In this document: positions 54,552 to 63,953 of the stretch, in pieces
Layout of the letters: each line of letters opens with the position of its first letter
Position numbering within the stretch: position 1 is the stretch's first letter
DNA from: Chryseobacterium formosense
Lineage (GTDB): Bacteria; Bacteroidota; Bacteroidia; Flavobacteriales; Weeksellaceae
DNA: 64,000 bases
Assembly: GCF_900116415.1 (NCBI RefSeq)
Contig: NZ_FPAP01000001.1
Coordinates: 434,001 to 498,000 of the forward strand
Direction of reading: 5' to 3'
Position numbers and translations under genes: made by a program
The notes under the pieces: generated by a model
What the model saw: only the letters and a program-made list of their open reading frames with translations
What the model was told of the DNA's origin: nothing
The model's database searches: none

Positions 54552-55149
54552 GTATCTTACTTTTCTGGCCTATTCTCCAAGAGGCAAGTCCGAGATTGAA
54601 ATTTCTTCAAGAACAGTTGCCGGATCTTGCAAAAACGGAGATGTAAGCTTCAGTACGAGATTAAGTCAGAGAATAAGAGAAGCCAATCTATCGGAATATT
54701 TTTCAAACTCAGCTTTAGTTCCGGTGCCAAGAAGTACACCTTTGGTAGAAGGAGCTGTTTTTCCTGCAAGGATCATTTGTGAAACATTTGTCAGCAATGG
54801 GTTAGGGGAAAGTGTGGCAAATTGTCTACAACGTAAATATGCAATTCCTAAATCAAGTGGGCAATTTCACGCAGACACCAGAAATACGGTGCAACAACAT
54901 CAAGAAAGTTTAGAAGTAACCCCCATATTGATAACAGAACCAACCATTATCGTGATTGACGATATTCTGACATTAGGTAGAACGTCTATGGCTTCTGCAC
55001 TAGAACTTCAGAAAGTTTATCCTGATAAGGAGATCAAAATATTCTGTGCTTTTCGTACCAGAAGTTGGAAAGATCTGGAAACTATAATTGACATCAGTAA
55101 AGGAATCATGCATCCTGCTGGTAACGGTGGTGTTCAATTACCTGATTAG
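54541..55149 (+). CDS. Phosphoribosyltransferase-like protein (ComF-type), partner of the DprA-like gene
   Basis: Carries the PRPP-binding motif VIDDILTLGRTS (about residues 137-148) and an upstream VPVPRSTP resembling ComFC. Cys-rich Zn-finger sequence of ComFC is missing. Residues 90-120 have LQRKYAIPKSSGQFH, another ComF-like region. 202 aa. Translationally coupled to the DprA-like gene by an 11-nt overlap, which suggests the two proteins act together. Confidence 0.82.
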   Translation: MSFEYLTFLAYSPRGKSEIEISSRTVAGSCKNGDVSFSTRLSQRIREANLSEYFSNSALVPVPRSTPLVEGAVFPARIICETFVSNGLGESVANCLQRKYAIPKSSGQFHADTRNTVQQHQESLEVTPILITEPTIIVIDDILTLGRTSMASALELQKVYPDKEIKIFCAFRTRSWKDLETIIDISKGIMHPAGNGGVQLPD

Positions 55150-55311
55150 TGACCGAAAAATCATTTTGAAAAATATTTTCACTTAATTATCTCTTTAAAT
55201 TGAAATTAATTTGCTAACTGAAAGTCTTATAGAATAGTTTATATTTTGCTTTCTTAGTAATATAAAGACCAATTAATTTTAAAAATTTCCCTGCAATCTA
55301 AATGTAATTTT

Positions 55312-56394
55312 ATGAACGATAGTTTAGATGAGAAAGATCGAATCAGACGTAGTAATAAGTTAAAGGATGCCTACGATAATTTTGCCGCTGGGGTGGGATA
55401 TATATCTATCATTTTACCTAATGGAGATGAAAGTATAGGTTCTTGTTTCCATATAGGTGAAGGTATTTTTATCACAGCAAGACATGTTGTAGAAAATTGC
55501 AAAATAAAGGAAATAGGAACTACTAGTTTTCAGAGAAGTTTTTATGAAATTGAAGAAAGTAAAGATACTGGAATGGTTAGAGCAACTTTAGATTTTACAC
55601 CGCAGTCTACTACTTCCTATCAAGGACCTTTTATGCATCCAGATGAAAATATTGATGTTGCTGCAATTGTGGTAAATGATATTAAAGCTCCTGTTTTGAT
55701 TTTAGGAGATCATTTAGATGATTGGTTGGGTGATGAATATGTTTTATCAGATGTATTAATAATGGGTTACCCACCAATTCCATTTTCCTCGCAACCTTTA
55801 TTAATTTCTTCAAAATGTGAAGTTAATACCATCATTGACAAATATACAGGTGGTCATCCACACTTTATATTGTCAACAATGGCTAGAGGTGGTTTTAGTG
55901 GATCTCCAGTAATTACCGAGGAAGGAATTGTGTTGGGAGTAGCTACAGAATCTTTAAGTCTTAATAATCAACCAACTGAATTAGGCTATTTAGCAATAAT
56001 GTCTGTGGAGGGCATTTATAAATGTATCGCTCACCACAAATTGATTCCCAAACATATCGATGAACAATGGGATGGATTCTGGAGCAAGGAAGATACTTGG
56101 TACCAAGCTTCGGAATATGAGCATGTTTCAGTTAGTCTGTATGATAGAGAAGATAAGAGTTATGTCGACATATGTAGTTACAGGAATGATATACTTGATA
56201 TTGTTCAGAAAACTGTGAACGAGAGCTTTGAAGGTTTATTTGTTTTGGAACAGATCCACGAACAGTACTTTCGTTACAATCGTGTTTATGATGAAAATAT
56301 AAAAGGGCACAGTAAGAATTTATATTTACAACTAAAAAAGATTGTTAGTGAATTTGGAATACCTGTTTTCGGAGGTACACAAGAAAAAGTTTAA
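55312..56394 (+). CDS. Trypsin-like serine protease (360 aa)
   Basis: Chymotrypsin-fold peptidase with a complete triad: His58 in ITARHVV, Asp115 in NIDVAAI and Ser196 in RGGFSGSPV. No signal peptide, so it is cytoplasmic. Residues 240-360 are an extra, unrecognised C-terminal domain that may bind a partner. Unlike the protease at 9385-14550, no STAND ATPase is attached. It stands alone between the DprA-PRTase pair and the convergent Mrr-like gene, with very AT-rich sequence. Such standalone proteases occur in defence islands; the target is unknown. Confidence 0.8.
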   Translation: MNDSLDEKDRIRRSNKLKDAYDNFAAGVGYISIILPNGDESIGSCFHIGEGIFITARHVVENCKIKEIGTTSFQRSFYEIEESKDTGMVRATLDFTPQSTTSYQGPFMHPDENIDVAAIVVNDIKAPVLILGDHLDDWLGDEYVLSDVLIMGYPPIPFSSQPLLISSKCEVNTIIDKYTGGHPHFILSTMARGGFSGSPVITEEGIVLGVATESLSLNNQPTELGYLAIMSVEGIYKCIAHHKLIPKHIDEQWDGFWSKEDTWYQASEYEHVSVSLYDREDKSYVDICSYRNDILDIVQKTVNESFEGLFVLEQIHEQYFRYNRVYDENIKGHSKNLYLQLKKIVSEFGIPVFGGTQEKV

Positions 56395-56547
56395 GAGACT
56401 TAAGAATAAAAAATCAATATTTGTTCGTAAGATTTGTTTTAATTTTTTTAAGATCTTTTCAAATATTCAATTCCTTTGTGTTGTAAAATTTTGTATTTTT
56501 TACTTGTTCTAAAATTAAGCAATCATTGAATCAATTGAAAAATCAAA

Positions 56548-57846
56548 TTACCAATTTGGTTGCGTAGGCAAAGATTCATAAGTTTGATAATGATACTCAT
56601 CAACTTCCTTACAATCATTTATATCTAAGACCAAATACTCTTTTGTTTTTAATTCAAAATTTGGTTCAATATTGATGTATAGCTCTCCTTTATCGTTATA
56701 ATCTCTGCTAATCAGTTCCCATTTGATTTTTATTTCGGTATTTGCAGCAAGTTTTGGAATCAAAATTATTGCTTCAGATACAAAGAAATCTTTTTGTACT
56801 AAAAAATTTTTCTCAGGCTGAATAAGGCAGGTATCACCATTCACAAAAACATCGTGCTTTACTGTTTTGGCAAAAATTTCAGAAATCCTTGGTGTTTTAG
56901 TATCAATTTTTTCAAAATCACCATCAAAGTATAATCTCAACTTATAATCTTCAATTACTGAATCACCGATATTATCAATAATAATTTTAATGCTTAATGG
57001 AAATTGATTGTCAAAAATTGAATTTAGGGTAAATTTAAGATCAGATACTTCTTTTGGATAAAGACTTCTCCTATACTCTTCAGATCTAATATTAATGCCA
57101 TTAATAAATAATTCTTTTGATAATATCTTATCGCTGTTTTTTTTTCGAAACAGCCAATCAAGAATTCTTTCATAAAAAGGTATTGGAAGAAAATCATCGT
57201 TTTTAGAAAGACTTAAAAGTGCTTCTTTATTACGCTGTTTTTCCTTATAAATATCTTTTTGAGTTTCTAACCTGAAAACCTTCTTAAGTTTTATGTAAGT
57301 AGGGAAGTGCTTAACTCGTAGTGGATCATCGCTATTTTTAAAAAAAACAGAGACCTTTTTGTTATGATTTAAATTCTGCTGATTGTAGTACCAATTATAT
57401 ATTTCTTTGTAGTCATACATCATCTGTGTGATGTAATCCCAAAAACAGATCTGAACTGTAAACTTATTGTTTGCAAGCCTTTCCTGATTGATTGTCCTGA
57501 CGTATTCTTCAATGTTCTTATCTTTTTCTAAAGACGTGGCAATAATAAAATGTTGAAGTGTAGGATTAAATTTTTCTGCATTTTGTATTTCAGTATCGAC
57601 TATTTTTTTTGTTATCCTATTTCTTGCCCCTGACTTTTTTTCATCTTTGTAATTTTTACATTGAATTCCGAAATATCTCTTTTCACCTTTAGGAATGCCA
57701 TATATATCCACACCGTCCTGACCTTGAGAGTTTGTAGAATTTAAATCAATCTCATTAGGAATTGTCCATATCTGCCCCCATAACTTAAGACATAATTGTT
57801 CAAAGTCAAACCAATTTAATGGAGGATAAATACGATGTTTAATCAT
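56548..57846 (-). CDS. Mrr-like nuclease-domain protein (432 aa)
   Basis: Predicted PD-(D/E)XK endonuclease. Catalytic pattern: FEQLCLKLWG (Glu16), NSQGQDGVDIYG (Asp47) and YFGIQCKNYK (Gln62, Lys64). A second Rossmann-type strand follows (LQHFIIATSLEKD). Residues 250-432 form an unrecognised domain with beta-rich sequence, perhaps an Ig-like sensor. It is downstream of the GHKL/Shedu-like gene on the same strand, 58 nt away, so both may be one system. Similar in plan to the 324-aa nuclease at 7642. Confidence 0.75.
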   Translation of the reverse strand: MIKHRIYPPLNWFDFEQLCLKLWGQIWTIPNEIDLNSTNSQGQDGVDIYGIPKGEKRYFGIQCKNYKDEKKSGARNRITKKIVDTEIQNAEKFNPTLQHFIIATSLEKDKNIEEYVRTINQERLANNKFTVQICFWDYITQMMYDYKEIYNWYYNQQNLNHNKKVSVFFKNSDDPLRVKHFPTYIKLKKVFRLETQKDIYKEKQRNKEALLSLSKNDDFLPIPFYERILDWLFRKKNSDKILSKELFINGINIRSEEYRRSLYPKEVSDLKFTLNSIFDNQFPLSIKIIIDNIGDSVIEDYKLRLYFDGDFEKIDTKTPRISEIFAKTVKHDVFVNGDTCLIQPEKNFLVQKDFFVSEAIILIPKLAANTEIKIKWELISRDYNDKGELYINIEPNFELKTKEYLVLDINDCKEVDEYHYQTYESLPTQPNW

Positions 57847-57904
57847 GAGGCCTAGAAAAAGTTAATAGAAGACAAGTTGTATTTTTAACTCATTTAATAG
57901 CAGG

Positions 57905-59926
57905 TTATATCACTTTTTTCAATAATTCATCGGGATTATTTTTGATACTTTCAAATTCTTGTTCAAAATTATCTTTGTATCCTATTTTATCCAACAAAAA
58001 GCGGTGTCTATGGTCAAATGTCCTCACGATATCATCCCACGTGTAAGCATAGATCTCATAGTTCCTAACAGCTTGCACCAGAAAACGTTTACCTTTACTT
58101 TTGTGAGACTCATACTGATCTTTGATATATTCGTCAACTTCTTTACCGATCAGAATCAGTTTCCATTTTCTCATATCACTGTTGAACTTTGGCTCTTTAA
58201 TGATAAACCGTATGTAATTTTCAATTTGATCATATTGAACTTTTCCTACGACTACCGATGGTCTTTTTAGTTCTACGATAATATTTTCTTCGTCATCAAG
58301 AAATTCTTGCGACGCATTTTTTCTACAAATGAAGATATCAGGTCTTTTAAGTTTTTCTTTAGATTCAATAATTGCTTTTTTACGCTCTTCTCGTTTTGGA
58401 GAACTTCCTTCACCTTTTTCAAGTTTTAATCTTTCCTCTTCTTCCAAAAAAAACATGTAATTATTTAATGTCTTTTCAAAATTTTCATCAGCAGAGATCA
58501 GATGGTATTGTTCACCAAATAACCAATAATTGTTTTCAACCAATACTTGAATGTGATCTCTTTCATTGGTAAACTTTGCCAGATCAAACACAAGTCTTTG
58601 TATAACGCTGATGGTATTTTTTCGTCCTTCGAGCAGTTTTACCAGTGCGGTAATATTACTTAGTTTTGTTTTGCTGAGCACTTTTGAAAGTTCAGTTCTT
58701 TCATCATCGGTTAGTTCGACAATGTTTTCTAAGATCGATAAAATGTTTTCTCTTTGTTCAGAATCCAGTAGAAGATTTAGAAAGCCAACCAATGTTTTAC
58801 TCTGCGGAATATTTAAATTTTGAAAAATTTTTGGGTTGACACAGTACAATTCTTTGACAACGGTTTCCAGATCTTTCTCTCTTAACCTATCATATTCATT
58901 ATTTTTGAATGATGGAAATATGTTTTTATTTTTATAGTCATCAATCAGTTTCTCGGCCTTCTTATTTCTGATAAAATTTTTTTCCTCGTCAGAAACCATT
59001 TTATTCAGAAGTTGCATGAGCCGTTTATGCGTTGGATCACTTTGATTTTTCTCAAAACCTAAAGAAATACCTTCATTTTCTGTTTTGCTGTACTGTTCAA
59101 AATACTTAGACACGACAAATACGGAGTGACAAAAGTCTTCGGTTTTGTTATTAAATTTGGTATGCTCTCTTCCTTTTTCAAATAACGAACGATCCAAAAA
59201 ATAGTAATAGTACTTTTCGTTTATTTTACTGTTCCATAGTATAAAAGAGATGTCAAATACTTCATCATCAATGATGAATTGTTTTTCTATATTATTTTCA
59301 ATGATATTATTGTAATTGATAATTTCATCATTAACAGTTATCTGATAGGTTTTATTTTTATTTAAATACAGAAACCACCCGAATTCGATTTCCAAAAACT
59401 TAATGAACTCTTCTGACTCTAAAAGATCTCCTGTTAATGTAGTGAAGGCATCAAATCTCACGACCGTACCGGAGTTTGTAGCAGAAGATATTTTTTGATC
59501 GGATGTTTTATAATCATCTAAATTACCACTGGTGATCTCGATGGTGTAATCTAAGAGTTTTTCAGATTTAGAATCAAAAAAAGTAGTGTCCCATTGAGCT
59601 TTTGCACAAAATTGCTGGAAAGAAAAGCGCCCCTTTCCTTTTCTACCTTTGACGAATCTATTATGGTCATAGGATCTGGTTTTATTAGAATCAAGAAAAT
59701 ATCCAAATGTTTCGCCTATCGTATTGAAAGAAATTCCGTGTCCATTATCTCTGATAGAAAAGTCGTGCATTGTATCAACTTCACTACATGAAAAATCTAT
59801 TTTTATTTCCGTGGCACCTGCATCGAAGCCATTCCAAATATATTCGGAGATAGACTTTTTGAAATCATTTGGTAATCCACTTTGTATAATGCTCTTTGAA
59901 GTAATTTGAGTTTTATTTTTCTTCAT
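57905..59926 (-). CDS. GHKL ATPase fused to a Shedu-like PD-(D/E)XK nuclease domain
   Basis: N-terminal HSP90/MutL/MORC-type ATPase: Bergerat motifs EYIWNGFDAGA (Glu28, Asn32, Asp35), RDNGHGI (Asp60) and KGRKGKGRFSFQQF. Residues 250-440 are a helical linker. The C-terminal domain from about 455 has VENNYWLFGEQYHLI, RPDIFICRK near 527 and IIVELKRP near 550: D and E-x-K catalytic residues as in Shedu (SduA/DUF4263) nucleases. GHKL-nuclease fusions were described by Iyer and Aravind as restriction-related MORC relatives. The protein probably cleaves DNA after ATP-dependent dimerisation. No signal peptide or membrane helix. Confidence 0.8.
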   Translation of the reverse strand: MKKNKTQITSKSIIQSGLPNDFKKSISEYIWNGFDAGATEIKIDFSCSEVDTMHDFSIRDNGHGISFNTIGETFGYFLDSNKTRSYDHNRFVKGRKGKGRFSFQQFCAKAQWDTTFFDSKSEKLLDYTIEITSGNLDDYKTSDQKISSATNSGTVVRFDAFTTLTGDLLESEEFIKFLEIEFGWFLYLNKNKTYQITVNDEIINYNNIIENNIEKQFIIDDEVFDISFILWNSKINEKYYYYFLDRSLFEKGREHTKFNNKTEDFCHSVFVVSKYFEQYSKTENEGISLGFEKNQSDPTHKRLMQLLNKMVSDEEKNFIRNKKAEKLIDDYKNKNIFPSFKNNEYDRLREKDLETVVKELYCVNPKIFQNLNIPQSKTLVGFLNLLLDSEQRENILSILENIVELTDDERTELSKVLSKTKLSNITALVKLLEGRKNTISVIQRLVFDLAKFTNERDHIQVLVENNYWLFGEQYHLISADENFEKTLNNYMFFLEEEERLKLEKGEGSSPKREERKKAIIESKEKLKRPDIFICRKNASQEFLDDEENIIVELKRPSVVVGKVQYDQIENYIRFIIKEPKFNSDMRKWKLILIGKEVDEYIKDQYESHKSKGKRFLVQAVRNYEIYAYTWDDIVRTFDHRHRFLLDKIGYKDNFEQEFESIKNNPDELLKKVI

Positions 59927-60024
59927 GTGGTTTTAAAATTACGGGTTATAAGTTTTTAGTAAAATTAACGAATTGCGGTCAAAAAGGATTATTTTTATAA
60001 ATGATATTTATTTTAATACATAAC

Positions 60025-60624
60025 TTATCCCAAAACTCTTTTTACAAATGCTTTATGTTCTTCAGTTCGATGATTGCGTCTAGTAGCGACCGCTCTTAAT
60101 TCTGCAGAGAAGTCTTTTACAGGATCCCAGTCATTGTATTTTTTTTTCTTAATACCATAATTCTTAGATAGTTTGTCAGATAGTTTGTAAGCTATTAAAC
60201 CAAATTGACAGTAGTAAAACCTTCTTTCATCAAACCAATCCTGATAGTTTGGTGCCATTGAAATAATTTCAGTTGCGTCAATCATTCTATTTCCATCTTC
60301 AATTTCAGCAGGAAAGGAGAGAAGTTCAAACATTATATTATGATCAATACTTTTCCAATCTACATCTTCAGGATAATTAGGGAATTTAGGGATTTTTACT
60401 TGAGGCTCAAGACATCCTTGTTTTGATCTTTTCCCTTCAAATAAGCCATCATCTTTAACTACCTCTGCACATTCCTCCATATATTTATCTAATAGACATA
60501 CCACTCTAATCGCTAAATATCGCGCGCTTTTTTCAGATTCTTTTTTGCTAGTCCAGTGGGATTGGAACCAAGAAATGCCAGATCCCACCAGCACTCCTAT
60601 CAATCCAAAAATTGCTTCATTCAT
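60025..60624 (-). CDS. Membrane-anchored hypothetical protein (199 aa)
   Basis: One N-terminal helix (residues 2-20, EAIFGLIGVLVGSGISWFQ) with a short basic region (SHWTSKKESEKSARY), then a helical cytoplasmic domain without a recognised family. It resembles widespread small anchored proteins that occur singly in accessory regions. The gene lies 98 nt upstream of the GHKL gene on the same strand and is divergent from the Gabija-like pair. It could be a membrane partner of the GHKL/Mrr genes, but this rests on position alone. Confidence 0.7.
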   Translation of the reverse strand: MNEAIFGLIGVLVGSGISWFQSHWTSKKESEKSARYLAIRVVCLLDKYMEECAEVVKDDGLFEGKRSKQGCLEPQVKIPKFPNYPEDVDWKSIDHNIMFELLSFPAEIEDGNRMIDATEIISMAPNYQDWFDERRFYYCQFGLIAYKLSDKLSKNYGIKKKKYNDWDPVKDFSAELRAVATRRNHRTEEHKAFVKRVLG

Positions 60625-60791
60625 TATATTAATTTAAAATTAAAAGATAAGTAATTTCAGAGTTTTTTGATACAAATCGGAATAAATTAATTTGACATAT
60701 TAACTTATCCTTAATCTACATAAAATTAGTAACTTGGATTGTCGTATTTGAAAATACACATACGTTCAACTAATAACCATTAACTTAACTT

Positions 60792-62438
60792 ATGTACATC
60801 AGCAAAGTGATTATTTCTAATTTTAAATCTTACCGTAAACCATTTTGTCTAGAACTGGAAAAAGGACTAAATATTTTGGTCGGCAACAATGAGACAGGAA
60901 AGTCAACGATATTAGAGGCTATACATTTGGCGCTTTCAGGATTATCAAATGGAAGATATTTTATCAATGATCTTTCAGAATATTTTTTTAATTACGAATC
61001 TGTGCAAAAGTATTTGTCAAGTTTAGGTTCTTCTTCTCCATTACCACCACCAGAGATCAGCATTGAAATCTTTATTGCAGGTGATGAACTTCCATTTTTT
61101 GAAGGGAATGGGAATAGCACCAGAAAAAATGAGTGTGGAATTTGTTTTAAGATCGAGTTAGCTGAAAAGTATCGTGGAGAGTATAATGAGTATGTTGCCC
61201 AAGGTAATATATCGGCACTTCCTATTGAATTTTACGAAGTGAACTGGACGAGCTTCGCCAGAGAATCCATAACTCCGAGAAAAATTCCAGTTAAATCGGC
61301 GATGATAGATTCTACTTCCAATAGATACCGAAACGGATCGGACGTTTATATATCTCACATACTGCGCAACCACCTTGAAGAAAAAGATAAAAATGGGTTA
61401 ACCCAAGCTCACCGTAGATTGCAAACGCAGTTTGTCAATGACGACTCAGTTAAAAAAGTAAACGATATTATTAGCTCATTAGTCATTGATGTTGCAACTG
61501 AGAAGCGTCTAAAGTTAACCATAGATCTTTCATCACGAGACGCATGGGAATCTAGCTTCCTAACATCAGTCGAAGAGATTCCATTCCATCACATTGGAAA
61601 AGGTGAGCAAGCCGTCATAAAGACTAAGCTTGCGTTGGAGCACAAAAAATCAAAGGAAGCTAATATCTTGCTAATTGAGGAACCTGAGAATCACTTGTCT
61701 CACTCAAAATTAAATCAGCTTATTAAAGATATCCATAACAAATGCATAGACAAGCAGATTCTAATTTCCACGCACAGCAGCTTTGTTGCCAACAAATTAG
61801 GGCTTGAAAAGCTAGTGATCATTGAAAATAAAATTCCGCTAAGGCTAAAGAATTTAAAAGGAGATACACAAGAGTTCTTTGAAAAACTTCCAGGCTATGA
61901 TACCCTCAGGTTGATATTATGTAAAAAAGCCATACTGGTTGAAGGAGATTGCGATGAGCTTTTGGTACAACGGGCATATATGGATAAAAATAGAGGAAGA
62001 TTACCCATCGAAGATGAAATCGATGTGATATCTGTAGGTACTAGCTTTTTACGTTTTTTACAGATTGCATCCAAAATAGAAAAGCCTGTCTGTGTTGTTA
62101 CAGATTCTGATGGAGATGTAAATGCTTTAGAGTTAAAGTATGCCGAATATTTAGGTGATAATGCAAAGTCCTTCATAAAAATCTGTTACGATGATTTTAT
62201 TGATTCAGGAGAACTTCTCCTTGCTAATAAAAAGCCGTTTAATTACAATACACTAGAACCTAAATTTTTAAAGGCAAACGGAATTCAAAAATTAAATAAA
62301 ATTTTTGGATCAAATAAAAATGAAGATGAATTGCATCTTTATATGAAAACTAATAAGACCAGCTGTGCATTAAAGATATTTGAGACAGTGGAACAATTAA
62401 AATTTCCAAAATACATTCTTGATGCAATTGAAAAATAA
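60792..62438 (+). CDS. gajA: OLD-family ATP-dependent nuclease (Gabija GajA-like)
   Basis: ABC-type ATPase plus TOPRIM nuclease of the OLD class. P-loop VGNNETGKST (30-39), then a Walker B-type LLIEEPENHLSH near 293 and STHSSFVANKL (H-loop). TOPRIM: ILVEGDCDE near 380 and VVTDSDGD near 437. The TOPRIM follows the ATPase as in GajA. Length 548 aa is close to characterised GajA. The following UvrD-like gene overlaps its end by 17 nt, giving the Gabija gene pair, an antiphage system that nicks phage DNA when nucleotide pools fall. Confidence 0.88.
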   Translation: MYISKVIISNFKSYRKPFCLELEKGLNILVGNNETGKSTILEAIHLALSGLSNGRYFINDLSEYFFNYESVQKYLSSLGSSSPLPPPEISIEIFIAGDELPFFEGNGNSTRKNECGICFKIELAEKYRGEYNEYVAQGNISALPIEFYEVNWTSFARESITPRKIPVKSAMIDSTSNRYRNGSDVYISHILRNHLEEKDKNGLTQAHRRLQTQFVNDDSVKKVNDIISSLVIDVATEKRLKLTIDLSSRDAWESSFLTSVEEIPFHHIGKGEQAVIKTKLALEHKKSKEANILLIEEPENHLSHSKLNQLIKDIHNKCIDKQILISTHSSFVANKLGLEKLVIIENKIPLRLKNLKGDTQEFFEKLPGYDTLRLILCKKAILVEGDCDELLVQRAYMDKNRGRLPIEDEIDVISVGTSFLRFLQIASKIEKPVCVVTDSDGDVNALELKYAEYLGDNAKSFIKICYDDFIDSGELLLANKKPFNYNTLEPKFLKANGIQKLNKIFGSNKNEDELHLYMKTNKTSCALKIFETVEQLKFPKYILDAIEK

Positions 62439-63576
62439 GTTATTGATCTCTGTAGCAGGATCTGGTAAGACTACCTATTTGGTTCGTCAAGCATTGAGTG
62501 TTAATGATTCTGTATTGATTACAACTTATACAGAAGCTAATGAAAAAGAGATACGTAAAAAGTTTTATGAGTTCAATGGAGGGATTCCAGCTAATATAAC
62601 TATTCAAACCTGGTTCTCCTTTTTACTTCAGCATGGTGCGAAACCATACCAAGGTTCTATATATGATGGGAAAATTAATGGTCTACTATTAGTTAATACT
62701 GCATCCGGCATAAATTTTAAAAATAAAATGGGTATTTCGATCCCATTTGCAGAAGAAAAAAATTTCGAAGAACATTATTTTTCAAAAAGTGGAAAGGTCT
62801 ATTCAGATAAACTTTCTAAATTCGTTATAAGATGTAATGAAAAATCGGCTGGCATTGTAGTACAACGATTATCAAAAATCTATAAACACTTCTTTGTAGA
62901 TGAAGTTCAAGATCTTGCTGGTAATGATTTGGAATTTCTCAAATTGATTTTTAAAACGAGTATGAATACCATTTTAGTAGGTGATCCCAGACAAGTTACC
63001 TATCTAACTCATCACGAAAGGTTAAATAGCAAATACAAGGATGGGAATATTAAACAATACATTATAGATAAATGTAGTAAATATTGCGCTATTGATGAGG
63101 AAACACTTCGTTTTTCTCACAGGAACAACGCTGAAATATGTAATTTTTCTTCAAAATTATTTCCCTATTTAGAAAAAAGCATTCCTTGTGAATGTTCAGA
63201 ATGTAGAAGTTTTCCTAATGACCATAGTGGTATTTATATTATTAAAAGCAGTGATGTTGAAAAATATAAATCGAAGTATAATCCAGTTATTTTAAGACAC
63301 CAATTGGCTGTTGCACCAGAATGGAATTTTGGCAATTGTAAAGGATTGGGATTTGATAGGATTCTGATTTACCCAACAAGACCTATTATACAATACTTGA
63401 AGACTGGATTACTGACTAAAACTGTAAAAGAAAAAGGGAAGATTAAAGAACAAAACGCATTAGACACAGCTAAATTTTATGTCGCGTTAACGAGAGCAAG
63501 ATATAGTGTAGCAATTGTATTTGATTACACTAATGATATTTTTATAGACGGCATTAATAAATATACAATAAACTAA
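62422..63576 (+). CDS. gajB: UvrD/Rep-like helicase (Gabija GajB-like), short form
   Basis: Superfamily 1 helicase-type ATPase that partners GajA. Walker A SVAGSGKTT (about 10-18), motif II FFVDEVQDL near 158-165, motif III-like TILVGDPRQVTY and motif VI FYVALTRARYSVAIV near 354. At 384 aa it is clearly shorter than typical GajB (about 490 aa), so accessory subdomains are reduced. ATG at 62422 is preferred; a TTG at 62419 also is in frame. Four cysteines (CECSECRS) around residue 255 could form a small metal-binding insertion. Confidence 0.85.
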   Translation: MQLKNKLLISVAGSGKTTYLVRQALSVNDSVLITTYTEANEKEIRKKFYEFNGGIPANITIQTWFSFLLQHGAKPYQGSIYDGKINGLLLVNTASGINFKNKMGISIPFAEEKNFEEHYFSKSGKVYSDKLSKFVIRCNEKSAGIVVQRLSKIYKHFFVDEVQDLAGNDLEFLKLIFKTSMNTILVGDPRQVTYLTHHERLNSKYKDGNIKQYIIDKCSKYCAIDEETLRFSHRNNAEICNFSSKLFPYLEKSIPCECSECRSFPNDHSGIYIIKSSDVEKYKSKYNPVILRHQLAVAPEWNFGNCKGLGFDRILIYPTRPIIQYLKTGLLTKTVKEKGKIKEQNALDTAKFYVALTRARYSVAIVFDYTNDIFIDGINKYTIN

Positions 63577-63716
63577 TTTTCTTGCTCTGACGTGCGTTGA
63601 TTCGTTTATTTATAAGCTTATTGAATAAATATAGCAAAAACAATCATACTTGCACAAGCCATTAGATGTCAAATTGGATTTTACGATAGAAAGATATTAA
63701 ATGATAAAAACAAATT

Positions 63717-63860
63717 TTATAGCATTGTAAGTTCCACAATTTTATTTAAATCCTCGACAAAAGTGTTCGATAACTGCACCTCTGGGGTCAGTGTAGTATC
63801 AAATGTACATACCATCATGATTACAAATAATAGTACGTTCTTTTTAAGCTTCTTTCTCAT
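63717..63860 (-). CDS. Possible small exported peptide (47 aa)
   Basis: Short frame beginning MRKKLKKNVLLFVIMMVC, a basic stretch then a hydrophobic core like a signal or membrane peptide, followed by about 28 polar residues. It is convergent with the gajB end. The composition is gene-like but there is no recognised family and no clear promoter. The rest of 63577-64000 shows only AT-rich sequence and one inverted repeat. Confidence 0.35.
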   Translation of the reverse strand: MRKKLKKNVLLFVIMMVCTFDTTLTPEVQLSNTFVEDLNKIVELTML

Positions 63861-63929
63861 TATTCCCATGAGATCACACTGAAAAAACAGAATCTACTAG
63901 TATTCCGATCATACAAAAATTGCTTCTGT

Positions 63930-63953
63930 CCTTAATTGCATATATAATTAAGG
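63930..63953. repeat. Inverted repeat CCTTAATT...AATTAAGG
   Basis: Perfect 8-bp arms around GCATATAT, upstream of the 47-aa minus-strand frame. It could be an operator or terminator of the next gene outside the window. Confidence 0.4.

Noticed and set aside
60792..62438. Assignment of the OLD-type gene to PARIS
   Set aside because: PARIS has ATPase and TOPRIM parts as separate AriA/AriB-type proteins or a different fusion; here a UvrD-like helicase partner fits Gabija better.
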